A stretch of DNA of 42,202 nt from CAYLHF01 sp964383365. GTDB lineage: Bacteria > Bacteroidota > Rhodothermia > Rhodothermales > UBA10348. The translations under genes were made by a program, and so were the position numbers. Positions 16,076 through 25,099 of the stretch are shown one piece after another. Below the pieces are notes generated by a model, which made no database searches, was not told the DNA's origin, and saw nothing but the letters and a program-made list of their open reading frames with translations. Numbering within the stretch: position 1 is the first letter of the stretch; the number at the start of each line of letters is the position of its first letter. The stretch lies in assembly GCA_964383365.1 (NCBI GenBank), contig CAYLHF010000024.1, positions 1-42,202 of the forward strand, in the 5' to 3' direction.

Positions 16076-16816
16076 TCATATTCCCAGTCCCACGCTTTTG
16101 CCTCCGCACACATTCAGGACCTGACCGGTAACGAAGCGGGCCTCATCTGACGCCAGGAACGAGACGGCAGCTGCCACATCTTCGGGGCGTCCCATCTCTT
16201 TCGTCGGTTGCGCCTCGATGAGTCGATTTCGAACCTTTTCAGGAAGCCCCTGAACCAGCGGCGTATCGATGAGTCCCGGGGCAACGGCGTTGCAATTGAT
16301 ATGGAACCGGGCCAGTTCGAGGGCAAGTGTTCGAGTCAGACTGACGATTCCGCCCTTCGACGCCGAATAATTGCTCTGTCCGGGGTTTCCGAGCCAGGCA
16401 CGAGAGGCAATGTTTACAATTTTCCCACTCTGACGTTCGCGTAGATGTGGGACGACAGAGCGACACATGTTGAAGGTCCCTTTCAGGTTTACGTCGATGA
16501 CAAGATCCCAATCCTCGTCCGAAATATCCGCTATCCAGTTGTCGCGAATGACCCCGGCATTGTTCACCAGTACGCTGATCTTCTCGTAGTCCGTCAGAAT
16601 CTGCGCGACCGTTGTTCGAACCTGATCGCTCACCGACACATCACATTCATACGCCGAGCCCTGGATTCCTTCCTCCCGAAGGCGTTCAAGGGCCTCGACA
16701 GATCGCTCCGCATCGACGTCTACGAGAACAACCGTTCGCCCATCCAGGCCTATGCGTCTCGCAATCGCAAGGCCGATACCCTGTGCTCCTCCGGTGATTA
16801 CCGCCACTTCTGTCAT
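16076..16816 (-). CDS. Short-chain dehydrogenase/reductase, FabG-like
   Basis: 246-aa classical SDR with TGGAQGIG (8-15), NNAG (85-88) and the catalytic S138, Y150 and K154 (YSASK). It is the last gene of the leftward operon, 1 bp after hcrB. In this context it most likely oxidises a CoA-bound hydroxyacyl intermediate, for example 3-hydroxypimelyl-CoA or a hydroxycyclohexane-carboxyl-CoA (BadH belongs to the same SDR group). A 3-oxoacyl-ACP reductase role cannot be excluded, but there are no fatty-acid synthesis genes around it. Confidence 0.85.
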   Translation of the reverse strand: MTEVAVITGGAQGIGLAIARRIGLDGRTVVLVDVDAERSVEALERLREEGIQGSAYECDVSVSDQVRTTVAQILTDYEKISVLVNNAGVIRDNWIADISDEDWDLVIDVNLKGTFNMCRSVVPHLRERQSGKIVNIASRAWLGNPGQSNYSASKGGIVSLTRTLALELARFHINCNAVAPGLIDTPLVQGLPEKVRNRLIEAQPTKEMGRPEDVAAAVSFLASDEARFVTGQVLNVCGGKSVGLGI

Positions 16817-16817
16817 G

Positions 16818-17843
16818 TCATTCTCCCGATTTGACCGATAATTGTGTCAGTACATCCTCGAGTAGGATGGTAAGATATTTTTTCGCCGTATTCTTGCGGT
16901 ATCCGGGTCTGAAACCGCTGTTCCGAACCGTGATCAAATCTTTGGATAGCGTTTTCCAGACCCGATCCACGAGCCGTCGAGTGCGGCTCTCACGATCAGA
17001 GACGTCGCTGTCCCACCAGAAGGCCAGATCATCATCGTATAATTCCACTACCTTCGGACTCGGACCGAGCGCCCCGATCGAGATGCGACACCGCACGGAA
17101 TTACTCGAACTCTCGGGCTCGGGCCTCCTTCTGACGGCGACGGCTACAGCGGCTTCCGGAAAGTCGATGGCTGACCGGCCACCCAGTTTTCGGTATGCTG
17201 CCGTCCAGTCCAGTGAGTCGGGAGGCAGCGACACGTCAGCCAGTACCTCCGATGGGTGGAGCGAGTTCGAGGCAATGCCGTCCGGAAGATAAAAATCAGC
17301 GGCCCGAATCGTCCGCTCTCCATCCGGTCCGACGATGCGGAACGTGGCATCCAACACCAGCATGACCGGGGCCAGATCACCTGACGCTATCGCATAACAC
17401 GATGCTCCCTGGGAAACGGCAAGGCAGGCCCCTCCGCCGGCTTTGAGGCACGGACCGGTTGAGGACCTCGATACAGTGGACTGGTTGAAATACTTGCACC
17501 GGTTACTCAGAAGGAGATTCCCTCCAACGGTAGCCGAAGATCTGATAGCGGGTCCCGCTATTCCCACCGCAGCGCTCCGTATGACACCCGGTATTTCAGT
17601 CGACGTCCGGATCAGGTCTGCCAGCGTCACACATGCCCCGATCGTACGGGGTGAAATACGTGCGAGCGAGTCAATTCCTGAGAGAGCAATCACGTGCATT
17701 CGTGGATTCAGCGACGCTCCAAACGCAGGCAACAGGTCGGTGCCTCCGGCCATCAGGGCCGAATCGTCACCGTACGTAGTCAACAATCCGATGGCTTCAT
17801 CGAGCGATTTCGGTCTATGGATATGAAAGGCCGGATAACTCAT
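16818..17843 (-). CDS. hcrB: 4-hydroxybenzoyl-CoA reductase, FAD/[4Fe-4S] (beta) subunit
   Basis: 341-aa CO-dehydrogenase flavoprotein-type subunit of a molybdenum hydroxylase. FAD-binding motifs are LMAGGTDLLP (about 30-39) and ATVGGNLLLSNRC (about 104-116). A roughly 40-residue insertion carries C116, C132, C140 and C149, with spacings of 16, 8 and 9 residues. From memory these equal the spacings of the four [4Fe-4S] ligands unique to the Thauera aromatica beta subunit, so this is the ring-dehydroxylating enzyme and not a generic xanthine dehydrogenase. The ATG at 17843 overlaps the hcrA stop (ATGA); longer upstream frames are rejected. Confidence 0.93.
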   Translation of the reverse strand: MSYPAFHIHRPKSLDEAIGLLTTYGDDSALMAGGTDLLPAFGASLNPRMHVIALSGIDSLARISPRTIGACVTLADLIRTSTEIPGVIRSAAVGIAGPAIRSSATVGGNLLLSNRCKYFNQSTVSRSSTGPCLKAGGGACLAVSQGASCYAIASGDLAPVMLVLDATFRIVGPDGERTIRAADFYLPDGIASNSLHPSEVLADVSLPPDSLDWTAAYRKLGGRSAIDFPEAAVAVAVRRRPEPESSSNSVRCRISIGALGPSPKVVELYDDDLAFWWDSDVSDRESRTRRLVDRVWKTLSKDLITVRNSGFRPGYRKNTAKKYLTILLEDVLTQLSVKSGE

Positions 17844-20014
17844 GCGTTGCGGTTCACCTTGTTGATCTCTGCAAGGACACGATCGGGCGTTGCAGGCAGT
17901 TTTCTCAAGCGAATTCCAACGGCATCGTGAACGGCATTTGCCAGTGCTGGCGGGACCGGATGCAGGGCTCCTTCCCCACACTCTTTTGCCCCAAAGGGTC
18001 CTTCAGGATCTCCACTTTCGACAATGATTGCGTGGATATTGGGTACGTCAGGAGCAAGAACCGACCGGTACTCCTGGAACGATGCGTTCGAGATCCTTCC
18101 GTGTTCGAACAGCACCTGTTCGGAGAGAAATTGGCCGAGTCCCATGTGAACCGATCCTTCCAGCTGTCCTTCGACGGCGAGCGGATTAAGAGCGAATCCG
18201 CAATCGTGGGCCAACCAGATGTCAGAAACAGAAATACCACCGGTAGCGGTATCCACCCGTACCTCCGCCACGCAGGCCCCAAAACTGTAACTCGGGCTCA
18301 GCCCCGCTCCCGCACCCTTGTACGTTCCTCCCATTTCAGGGGACACGTACTCGCCAATTCCGAACGGCTTATCATCTGCGCTGATATTCTTCGATGCAAG
18401 AGCTTTTTTTAGATTTTCTGCGGCCTCACGTGCCGCATTGCCGGCCATGAACGTCACGCGACTGGAATAACTCCCCAGATCGATGGGGCACTGCCCTGTG
18501 TCGGCTGAAACGACCCGGATCCGCGCCGGAGCGATACCGAGTACTTCGGCCGTTACCAACGTGAGTACGGTATCACTCCCCTGTCCGATGTCGGAGGCTC
18601 CCGAGTAAACCGTAATCGTGCCATCGTCCTCCTGTACGGTTCGAACGATCGACTGGGAATCTCCCCTGTGAATGGGAAGCGCGCTCCCGCTGATGAAAAA
18701 GCCGCAGGCCATCCCGATCCCGTGGCCATAGGGAAGCTGCCGGTGTTTCTCCGCCCATTGCGATGCATCGCGCACTCGCTCGATGCACTCCTTGAGACCG
18801 TTACTGGTGATCCTGAACTCGTTGACCGTCGTCGTGTGCTCTGCCAGGGCGTTTCTGAGTCTGAATTCACACGGATCGTCTCCTCGCGCCTCACAGATCT
18901 CGTCGATCAGACACTCGGTCACGAAACGAGTGTTCACAGCGCCGTGGCCGCGAAGCGCACCGCTTGGAGGATGATTTGTGTACACCCTTCGACCCGCGTA
19001 CCGAAAATTGTCGATGCGATACGGCCCCTGGGTCAGCACACCATTGTAATACGTCGTCACGACTCCGAATGAGCCGAAAGCACCTCCATCTATGGTGGCG
19101 TCCAGATCCAGATACTGGAGCATCCCGGCGTTGTCGGCGCCGATGTGCATCGTGATCCGGCTCGGATGACGGCCATGATGTGAAAGAAACACCTCCTCGC
19201 GCGTAAACGTGATTTTTACCGGGTATCCGGCTTTCCGGGATAGACCGGCAGCGACCATTTCATGCGGAAAAGGATCGCTCTTGCCCCCGAATCCTCCTCC
19301 CACATACGGCTTGATTACACGAACACGGTCCTCTTCCATACCCAGGACCCGGGCGAGGGCCCGATGAAGGTATACGGGGACCTGCGTTGAGCTCCATACT
19401 GTAAGGTCCCCTGACTCCCTGTAGTCGGCCACTGCCGAGTGCGGTTCGAGAAACGCATGGCTGATCCCGGCGAACTCGAAGGATCCTGACGCCTCAAACG
19501 CGATGTCCTTGCTGGCTGCATCCACATCTCCGAACTGAAGATGCACCTCCTTGTGGATGTTGGTACCCCGGAGACCGTTGGAGTGGATCTGGTTGTCTAC
19601 CTCGCGTCGGCCCGATTCCATATCCAGATGCGCCGGTAGAACGTCGTAATCGACATCGATCAGATCCAGCGCACGCCGGGCGATGTCCCTGGTTGTAGCT
19701 GCAACTGCAGCCACACCTTCACCGATGTGCCGGACTTTCTCGACCGCCAGAGCGGTTTCGTCATAGCTGATGGGAAGTACACCGAATTTCTCCGGTAGGT
19801 CTTCTCCGGTCAGAACGGCCACGACACCGGGAAGGGCTTCGGCCCGGCTCGTGTCGATCGAGCGTATACGAGCGTGCGCGAGATGCGATCTCAATATGGC
19901 TGCGTGGTGCAGATTTTCAAACGCCAGATCGTCCGTGTACAGAGCCCGACCGGTCACTTTTTCCCGGCTTCCCACGAGGGGCACCGGTTTCCCTATGACG
20001 CGGTAGTCGTTCAT
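17840..20014 (-). CDS. hcrA: 4-hydroxybenzoyl-CoA reductase, molybdenum (alpha) subunit
   Basis: 724-aa large subunit of the xanthine oxidase family, which carries the Mo-pterin site where the phenolic hydroxyl of 4-hydroxybenzoyl-CoA is reductively removed. Visible motifs are VTGRALYTDDL near the start, the Mo-binding GGGFGGKSDPFPHE (about 250), GALRGHGAVNTRF (about 360), the GxGS-type loop GQGSDTVL, and the C-terminal GPFGAKECGEGA with the active-site glutamate. Length is slightly below the Thauera subunit (about 769). The ATG at 20014 overlaps the hcrC stop. Assignment as HBCR rather than another Mo hydroxylase depends on the beta subunit next door. Confidence 0.92.
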   Translation of the reverse strand: MNDYRVIGKPVPLVGSREKVTGRALYTDDLAFENLHHAAILRSHLAHARIRSIDTSRAEALPGVVAVLTGEDLPEKFGVLPISYDETALAVEKVRHIGEGVAAVAATTRDIARRALDLIDVDYDVLPAHLDMESGRREVDNQIHSNGLRGTNIHKEVHLQFGDVDAASKDIAFEASGSFEFAGISHAFLEPHSAVADYRESGDLTVWSSTQVPVYLHRALARVLGMEEDRVRVIKPYVGGGFGGKSDPFPHEMVAAGLSRKAGYPVKITFTREEVFLSHHGRHPSRITMHIGADNAGMLQYLDLDATIDGGAFGSFGVVTTYYNGVLTQGPYRIDNFRYAGRRVYTNHPPSGALRGHGAVNTRFVTECLIDEICEARGDDPCEFRLRNALAEHTTTVNEFRITSNGLKECIERVRDASQWAEKHRQLPYGHGIGMACGFFISGSALPIHRGDSQSIVRTVQEDDGTITVYSGASDIGQGSDTVLTLVTAEVLGIAPARIRVVSADTGQCPIDLGSYSSRVTFMAGNAAREAAENLKKALASKNISADDKPFGIGEYVSPEMGGTYKGAGAGLSPSYSFGACVAEVRVDTATGGISVSDIWLAHDCGFALNPLAVEGQLEGSVHMGLGQFLSEQVLFEHGRISNASFQEYRSVLAPDVPNIHAIIVESGDPEGPFGAKECGEGALHPVPPALANAVHDAVGIRLRKLPATPDRVLAEINKVNRNA

Positions 20015-20559
20015 TTTTTGCTGGAATTTTCTAGCGTCTGCGGGGTGAGTTCTTCGACAGTAGGGATCGCCGTTGCCTGAGCGTCCATCATCTCTGCCGC
20101 ACGACGGATCGCCGAAATGATTTTCACGTAGCCCGTACACCGACACAGATTGCCAGCCAGTGCGAGCCTGATCTGCCGTTCAGTTGGATCCGGAATCTCA
20201 TCGAGCAAAGCGACCGCCGCCATAACCATCCCCGGTGTACAATATCCGCACTGCACGGCACCATGGGCCACAAAAGCTTTCTGGACCGGATGTAGGGTTG
20301 TACCATCGGCCAGCCCCTCGATGGTCGTCACTCTACATCCATCTACCAGAGCAGCCAGCGTGATGCAGGCATTCTTAAGTTTTCCATCGATGTGAACCGC
20401 GCACGATCCACACGTTCCGCTACCGCAACCCAGTTTCGTTCCGGTCAGCCGGAGTCGCTCGCGCAAAACATGCGCGAGCGACTCATTCGGCGCTACATCG
20501 AGCGAGTGGTTCGCCCCATTTATCATTACGTCGATATGTACGGGTGGGGCTATTTCCAC
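20011..20559 (-). CDS. hcrC: 4-hydroxybenzoyl-CoA reductase, 2x[2Fe-2S] (gamma) subunit
   Basis: 182-aa ferredoxin-like subunit with both clusters of this family. The plant-type cluster is in LGCGSGTCGSCAVHIDG...NAC, and the second, helical-domain cluster is in QCGYCTPG and NLCRCTGY. It passes electrons between the Mo site and the FAD/[4Fe-4S] subunit. It heads the hcrC-hcrA-hcrB trio, starts 2 bp after the upstream dehydrogenase/hydratase fusion, and overlaps hcrA by ATGA. The protein has a 20-25 residue C-terminal tail beyond the usual end. Confidence 0.93.
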   Translation of the reverse strand: MEIAPPVHIDVMINGANHSLDVAPNESLAHVLRERLRLTGTKLGCGSGTCGSCAVHIDGKLKNACITLAALVDGCRVTTIEGLADGTTLHPVQKAFVAHGAVQCGYCTPGMVMAAVALLDEIPDPTERQIRLALAGNLCRCTGYVKIISAIRRAAEMMDAQATAIPTVEELTPQTLENSSKK

Positions 20560-20561
20560 AA

Positions 20562-22646
20562 TTATTTCCCCTCGAATGTCGGAAATCGTTTCCCTACAGA
20601 CGTAAGTCCTTCGAGAGCATCTTTTGTAAGGAAAATGGATTCCAGGTTTGCCAGTTCGAGTTCGAGCCCTTCATCGAGCAGGCAGCGCGAACTCTCGTCG
20701 ATCAGCTTCGCCGCGATCCTTAGCGCGATGGGAGCTTTTCGGGAGAGTATCTTCAAGATTCCGTCGACGAACGGATCGCCCTTCATGCCGGATGGCACTC
20801 TACCGGAGAGCAGGTCTTCCATGTTCTCATCAACGAAGAGCGCTGTTGCCGACGCAAGGTCTCCGGGGAGGGATTCCGACCGAATTTTACCCCCCGCATT
20901 ACGACCATTCGACGGGACCGGGCGCGGGAGTCCAGTCTCCAGCGCAACGTCGATCGCCTCATCGGCCTGTGTAGACGACGCATCCGCCAGAGAACAGGCC
21001 AGTGCCGCTTCTGCACTGAGCGTCGCTCCGCACAGGATGAGATACCGAGCAAGAGGCTTACCGATTTTCCGAGGGAGGCGTTGAGTGCCTCCGAGTCCGG
21101 GGTATATCCCGATTCCCGTTTCCGGAAACGAGAAACTGGCCTTCGGGCCGACCAGAATCTTCTTACACGCGAGTGCGAGTTCTGCGCCTCCCCCTATCGC
21201 CATCCCGTCCACAAACGCAATCGTCAATTTATCAGTCGTGGCTATCGCCCGGAGCAGGTCATGTCCGTTTTTCGTGAAGGTCTGCACTCGCTCGATATCA
21301 TTATCGCGCAACGCCTTGACAAAAAATCGAAGGTCCGCCCCGGCAACAAACGCCTTTCCTACACCCTCAATGATGATTGTTTCTACGTCCGGGCGTCCGT
21401 CCACCTCGATGAACGCATCGGCGAGTTGCCTACTAAGGGCGGGGCTCAACGCATTGAGGGATTCAGGCCGGTTGATCACAATCCTTGCGACCCCACCCTC
21501 GACGCTATGTTCGACATACGTAAGCGTCCAGAATCGCTCCGACTTCGCGAGGGAAACCAGACTCTGCGGCAGGCTCAGGGACGCGTATCGTCGGACGAAT
21601 CGTTCCACACGACCGAGCGCCGTGGGCACGCCCGCTTGATTCATCATGGCAAACGGTCCCTGCCTCCAGCGAAGACCGACAATGGCCCCTCGGTCCGTAT
21701 CTTCCCGCGTTGCCACACCCTCCTCGACCAGTTGGCTGCTGACTGTGAAAATGCACCCGAGTAGTCGATCGGATACGGACTCATAGTCCGACTCTTCGGG
21801 TTCCCCTTCCAGATCCCAATTTTTGTGCATCTCCGTGTGCTTGCGCAGCGACTCGGCGGGAGTGTAGAAGGAGCCGAGCGTGCGCTCGAGACTAACAGCC
21901 GAATGGTAGGCGATTGGCACACCTGTGATATTCATCAGCTCGAAAGGCCCCATCCCGATTCCGAATGCTCTTTTCGCAGCGATTTCAACGGTCGGGATCG
22001 AAGCCGCTCCCTCGTCTATCATGCGGGCAGCTTCATTCAGCCACGGCACAAAGAATCGATTTACGGCAAAACCCGCCTGATCGGCCACCCGAATGCATGT
22101 TTTCCCGATCGCAGCCGCAAAGTTCCACAGGAAATCCGATGTCGTACTCGAAGTATCCGAGCCATTGATTACTTCGAGAAGCCTGTTTTTAGCCGGGTGG
22201 AAGAAAAAGTGCAGACCGCCGAATCGATCGGGCCGCCCCGAACTGACGGCCAACGTGGAGACCGAAAGTGACGACGTATTTGAGGCAAAGATCGTATCCG
22301 CCGCGCAGACGGTGTTCAATTTCTGGAAGAGATCGCGCTTTACGTCCTCGTCCTCAAACACGGCCTCGATGACCAACGCAACGTCAGCGATATCTTCCAT
22401 GTGAGCGGTGGGAGTCACGTGCGAAAGAATTCGTTCGACCCTACCCGGACTAAAGATTCGACGCTCGACAGCCTCACCGAGCATACGGGCGATACCGTCC
22501 TTGCCGGCAACGGCCAGAGCTTCCTCACGGTCAACCAGGAATACGGGAATCGATTCCTGAGCGATACGTTGGGCAATACCCGCACCCATGGTACCCGCGC
22601 CGATCACAGCCACACCGCGTTTTGAAAAGATATCCGATGCCGTCAT
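20562..22646 (-). CDS. 3-hydroxyacyl-CoA dehydrogenase / enoyl-CoA hydratase fusion
   Basis: 694-aa bifunctional beta-oxidation enzyme. The N-terminal half is a 3-hydroxyacyl-CoA dehydrogenase with NAD-binding VAVIGAGTMGAGIAQ (12-26), the FASNTSSLSV segment, GGLHFFFHP with the catalytic histidine, and the C-terminal helical domain. The C-terminal half (from about 375) is a crotonase-fold hydratase with INRPESLNAL, GKAFVAGADL, GMAIGGGAELALAC and PETGIGIYPGLGGTQRLPR. The dehydrogenase-first order is the reverse of E. coli FadB and matches archaeal-type fusions. In this operon it probably oxidises 3-hydroxypimelyl-CoA and handles downstream enoyl-CoA steps. Confidence 0.92.
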   Translation of the reverse strand: MTASDIFSKRGVAVIGAGTMGAGIAQRIAQESIPVFLVDREEALAVAGKDGIARMLGEAVERRIFSPGRVERILSHVTPTAHMEDIADVALVIEAVFEDEDVKRDLFQKLNTVCAADTIFASNTSSLSVSTLAVSSGRPDRFGGLHFFFHPAKNRLLEVINGSDTSSTTSDFLWNFAAAIGKTCIRVADQAGFAVNRFFVPWLNEAARMIDEGAASIPTVEIAAKRAFGIGMGPFELMNITGVPIAYHSAVSLERTLGSFYTPAESLRKHTEMHKNWDLEGEPEESDYESVSDRLLGCIFTVSSQLVEEGVATREDTDRGAIVGLRWRQGPFAMMNQAGVPTALGRVERFVRRYASLSLPQSLVSLAKSERFWTLTYVEHSVEGGVARIVINRPESLNALSPALSRQLADAFIEVDGRPDVETIIIEGVGKAFVAGADLRFFVKALRDNDIERVQTFTKNGHDLLRAIATTDKLTIAFVDGMAIGGGAELALACKKILVGPKASFSFPETGIGIYPGLGGTQRLPRKIGKPLARYLILCGATLSAEAALACSLADASSTQADEAIDVALETGLPRPVPSNGRNAGGKIRSESLPGDLASATALFVDENMEDLLSGRVPSGMKGDPFVDGILKILSRKAPIALRIAAKLIDESSRCLLDEGLELELANLESIFLTKDALEGLTSVGKRFPTFEGK

Positions 22647-22657
22647 CCTTCAGGCTA
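22603..22657. repeat. 55-bp direct repeat, left copy, flanking spurious gap
   Basis: Exact match to 22758-22812 across a 100-N run, the same 55-bp length as the repeat pair at 7732/7887. It covers the first codons of the dehydrogenase/hydratase fusion and the end of the thiolase gene. Read as unmerged contig overlap. Confidence 0.95.
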
Positions 22658-22757
22658 NNNNNNNNNNNNNNNNNNNNNNNNNNNNNNNNNNNNNNNNNNN
22701 NNNNNNNNNNNNNNNNNNNNNNNNNNNNNNNNNNNNNNNNNNNNNNNNNNNNNNNNN
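22658..22757. other. Assembly gap (100 N), probably no missing sequence
   Basis: A 100-N placeholder between identical 55-bp ends. Collapsing it puts the thiolase stop 3 bp before the next gene's ATG, in line with the tight spacing elsewhere in this operon. Confidence 0.93.
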
Positions 22758-22812
22758 ATCACAGCCACACCGCGTTTTGAAAAGATATCCGATGCCGTCA
22801 TCCTTCAGGCTA
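22758..22812. repeat. 55-bp direct repeat, right copy, flanking spurious gap
   Basis: Exact copy of 22603-22657. It includes the last codons and stop of the thiolase gene (22805-22807) and a duplicate of the N-terminal codons of the following dehydrogenase, which should not be counted as a second gene. Confidence 0.95.
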
Positions 22813-24055
22813 CCTCCAGAACCATGGCGATCCCCTGACCACCGCCGATACATGCCGAAGCAACCCCGTAACGCAGATCGTTTCGGCGCAGTTCGTTGAG
22901 TAGCGTCAGACACAAACGCCCACCGGTCGCCGCAAGAGGGTGTCCGAAAGCGATTGCTCCGCCGTTTACATTCAGTTTTTCGCGGTCCAGACCCAGGGCA
23001 CGTTCAACGGCCACTATTTGAGCTCCGAAAGCTTCATTGATCTCCCAACGATCGATGTCTTCGATAGTGAGGCCCGCCATTTCGAGCGCGATCTCGATCG
23101 ATGGTACGGGTCCGATACCCATGACTTCCGGAGCAACACCACTCACTCCAACCGAAATAATATGCCCCAGACCAGGAAGACCCTGACTCTTTATTTCTGC
23201 ATCGGATGCGATGACCGAGGCGGTCCCTCCATCGGCGAGGGCCGAGGAATTACCGGCCGTCTGCACGCCATCCTGTTTGAAAACCGCTTTCAGTTTGGAG
23301 AGACCCTCCAGCGTAGTGTCGGGTCGAAGAACCTCGTCCGCATCTATGCGCTTCTGACGCCGACCCAGTCGAATCCCGTCGCCAGAAACGATAGGAGCTA
23401 TTTCTTCGCTCAGAAGTCCTCCCTCCGCAGCGCGTGCGGCTTCTGCCTGACTACGGCATGCAAAAACGTCCACCTCCTCCCTGGACAGCGAATACTCTTC
23501 GGCCAGATTCTCCGCCGTGATCGCCAGAGGAATCCCTGGAAACGAATCCACCAGCGCATCCAGAAACAGATCCCTGAAACCAGGGGATGCTCCGAAAGCA
23601 TACCCGTCACGGCCACCGAATGACACGGTAGGTGTCAGTGACGTACTGTCGGCACCCCCCACCAGAACGGCTCGGGATCGATCGGTGCAGATCTGATCGG
23701 CTGCCGCCGAGAGCGTCTCTATTCCCGATCCGCAGATGCGCTGTACGAGTTTGGCCGGAGTCGTGGTATTCAGACCACATTTCAGACCCACGTGCCTCGG
23801 CAGGTAGACGGCGTCCACGCTGGTAGGGTGTACGTTGGCAAATATGACCTGATCGATCCTCGCAGGATCGATCTCGGCCCGTTCGATGGCGGCCTTTCCG
23901 GCGATCGTTCCGAGTTGCGTTGCCGTGATGCGTGACAACGCTCCACTGATCTTTCCGAACGGAGTTCGAGCGCCCGAAACGACGGATACACCGTGGTATC
24001 GAGTACCAAATCCAGATTCAAATCGGCGTCCGGTGAGTGCTGCTTTAGCTTCCAT
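22805..24055 (-). CDS. Acetyl-CoA C-acyltransferase (thiolase)
   Basis: 416-aa thiolase that cleaves 3-oxoacyl-CoA with CoA. The acylated cysteine is C108 in VQRICGSGIETL; the GGAIAFGHPLAATG histidine motif and the second cysteine in ASACIGGGQGIA complete the active site. It carries about 18 extra N-terminal residues before VSVVSGARTPFGK. It sits between had and the dehydrogenase/hydratase fusion, so it most likely cleaves 3-oxopimelyl-CoA to glutaryl-CoA and acetyl-CoA, and perhaps acetoacetyl-CoA later. Chain-length preference cannot be read from sequence. Confidence 0.93.
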   Translation of the reverse strand: MEAKAALTGRRFESGFGTRYHGVSVVSGARTPFGKISGALSRITATQLGTIAGKAAIERAEIDPARIDQVIFANVHPTSVDAVYLPRHVGLKCGLNTTTPAKLVQRICGSGIETLSAAADQICTDRSRAVLVGGADSTSLTPTVSFGGRDGYAFGASPGFRDLFLDALVDSFPGIPLAITAENLAEEYSLSREEVDVFACRSQAEAARAAEGGLLSEEIAPIVSGDGIRLGRRQKRIDADEVLRPDTTLEGLSKLKAVFKQDGVQTAGNSSALADGGTASVIASDAEIKSQGLPGLGHIISVGVSGVAPEVMGIGPVPSIEIALEMAGLTIEDIDRWEINEAFGAQIVAVERALGLDREKLNVNGGAIAFGHPLAATGGRLCLTLLNELRRNDLRYGVASACIGGGQGIAMVLEVA

Positions 24056-24076
24056 TTTCTGTTTCGATTTTGCCCG

Positions 24077-25099
24077 TTACGGAATCACGATTGAACGAAG
24101 CGACTCCCCGTTTTTCATCGCAGCGAAGGCGTCCCCCAGCTCTTCCAGCGCAAACCGGTGGGTCACCATCTTGCGTACATCGACGAGACCGTCTGCGCAG
24201 AGCTGAATGATTTTGGGGTAGTCGACACACCGGCACCCGAGCGAACCCACGACCTCCATTTCGCGAAACATAATCTTCGCGGCGGACAGGGTAACCGGTT
24301 TATCGGTATAGCCTACGATCACGAGCCGTCCACCGGCCCGAGCGCAGTTGAACGCGGTCTCGATCGTCTCCGGTCTTCCGATTACCTCAAACACGACATC
24401 GGCACCTCCCCCGGTGAGAGATCGAATCTTTTTTGCCACGTTTGGATGCTCCGAGGCATTCACACATTCGCTCGCCCCAAAACTCTTCGCCCATTCCAAT
24501 TTCCTGTCCGAGATATCCACTGCGATAACCCGCGCTCCGGAAAGAGCCGCGATCTGGACCGCATTGATACCCACACCACCGCACCCAAAAACGACTACCA
24601 CGTCCCCGGCCCGGACTTTCCCTCTATTGACGACGGCGTGATACGGTGTCGAGAGTGCGTCGGCGATGACGGCACCCTCCTCGAGGGGGACGCTCCCGGG
24701 TAGTTCAAAAACGTCTTTCGCCGGTGCCAGGAAATACTCGGCGTACCCCCCATCGACGTGGTTTCCAAACATCACCATGGATGTACAGATATTCTCACGC
24801 CCCTCACGGCAGGATCGACATCGTCCACAGGTGACCACGGCCGGGACCAATACCCGGGTCCCAATGTCAGGGTCGGCGACGCCTTCACCCTGGGCTTCCA
24901 CGATTCCGGATGCCTCATGACCGAGAATAATCGGAGGCGGTTGTACGGTTGCCACGCCATGCTCGATGTAGTGTAAATCGGTATGACAGACACCGCAGGC
25001 AGCCACCTTGATCAACACCTGCCCCGGTCCGGGTGTGGGCATCGGGACTTCCTGGACGGTCGGCATTACGCCCTGCTCGACAAGTACGGATGCTCTCAT
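24077..25099 (-). CDS. had: Zn-dependent 6-hydroxycyclohex-1-ene-1-carbonyl-CoA dehydrogenase
   Basis: 340-aa medium-chain alcohol dehydrogenase. Catalytic zinc ligands are in ACGVCHTDLHY and GHEASG; the structural-zinc loop is CGRCRSCREGRENIC (about 92-106); the NAD-binding motif is VVVFGCGGVGINAVQ (about 168-182). Segments such as VPAVVTCGRC and MVMFGNHVDGGYAEY resemble the Thauera Had protein as I remember it. It overlaps oah (ATGA at 25096-25099), the enzyme acting on its product, which strengthens the call. A generic Zn alcohol dehydrogenase is the alternative if taken out of context. Confidence 0.85.
   Translation of the reverse strand: MRASVLVEQGVMPTVQEVPMPTPGPGQVLIKVAACGVCHTDLHYIEHGVATVQPPPIILGHEASGIVEAQGEGVADPDIGTRVLVPAVVTCGRCRSCREGRENICTSMVMFGNHVDGGYAEYFLAPAKDVFELPGSVPLEEGAVIADALSTPYHAVVNRGKVRAGDVVVVFGCGGVGINAVQIAALSGARVIAVDISDRKLEWAKSFGASECVNASEHPNVAKKIRSLTGGGADVVFEVIGRPETIETAFNCARAGGRLVIVGYTDKPVTLSAAKIMFREMEVVGSLGCRCVDYPKIIQLCADGLVDVRKMVTHRFALEELGDAFAAMKNGESLRSIVIP

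Noticed and set aside
17844..17981. 46-residue N-terminal extension of hcrB
   Set aside because: It is the hcrA 3' end in another frame; ATG 17843 gives the normal N-terminus and an ATGA overlap.
20015..20146. 44-residue N-terminal extension of hcrA
   Set aside because: It is the hcrC 3' end in another frame; ATG 20014 gives the expected MNDYRVIG start.
7732..22812. 55-bp perfect direct repeats as attachment sites or transposon ends
   Set aside because: Each pair flanks only a run of 100 N, both pairs are exactly 55 bp, and they contain different coding sequences; contig overlap explains them fully.
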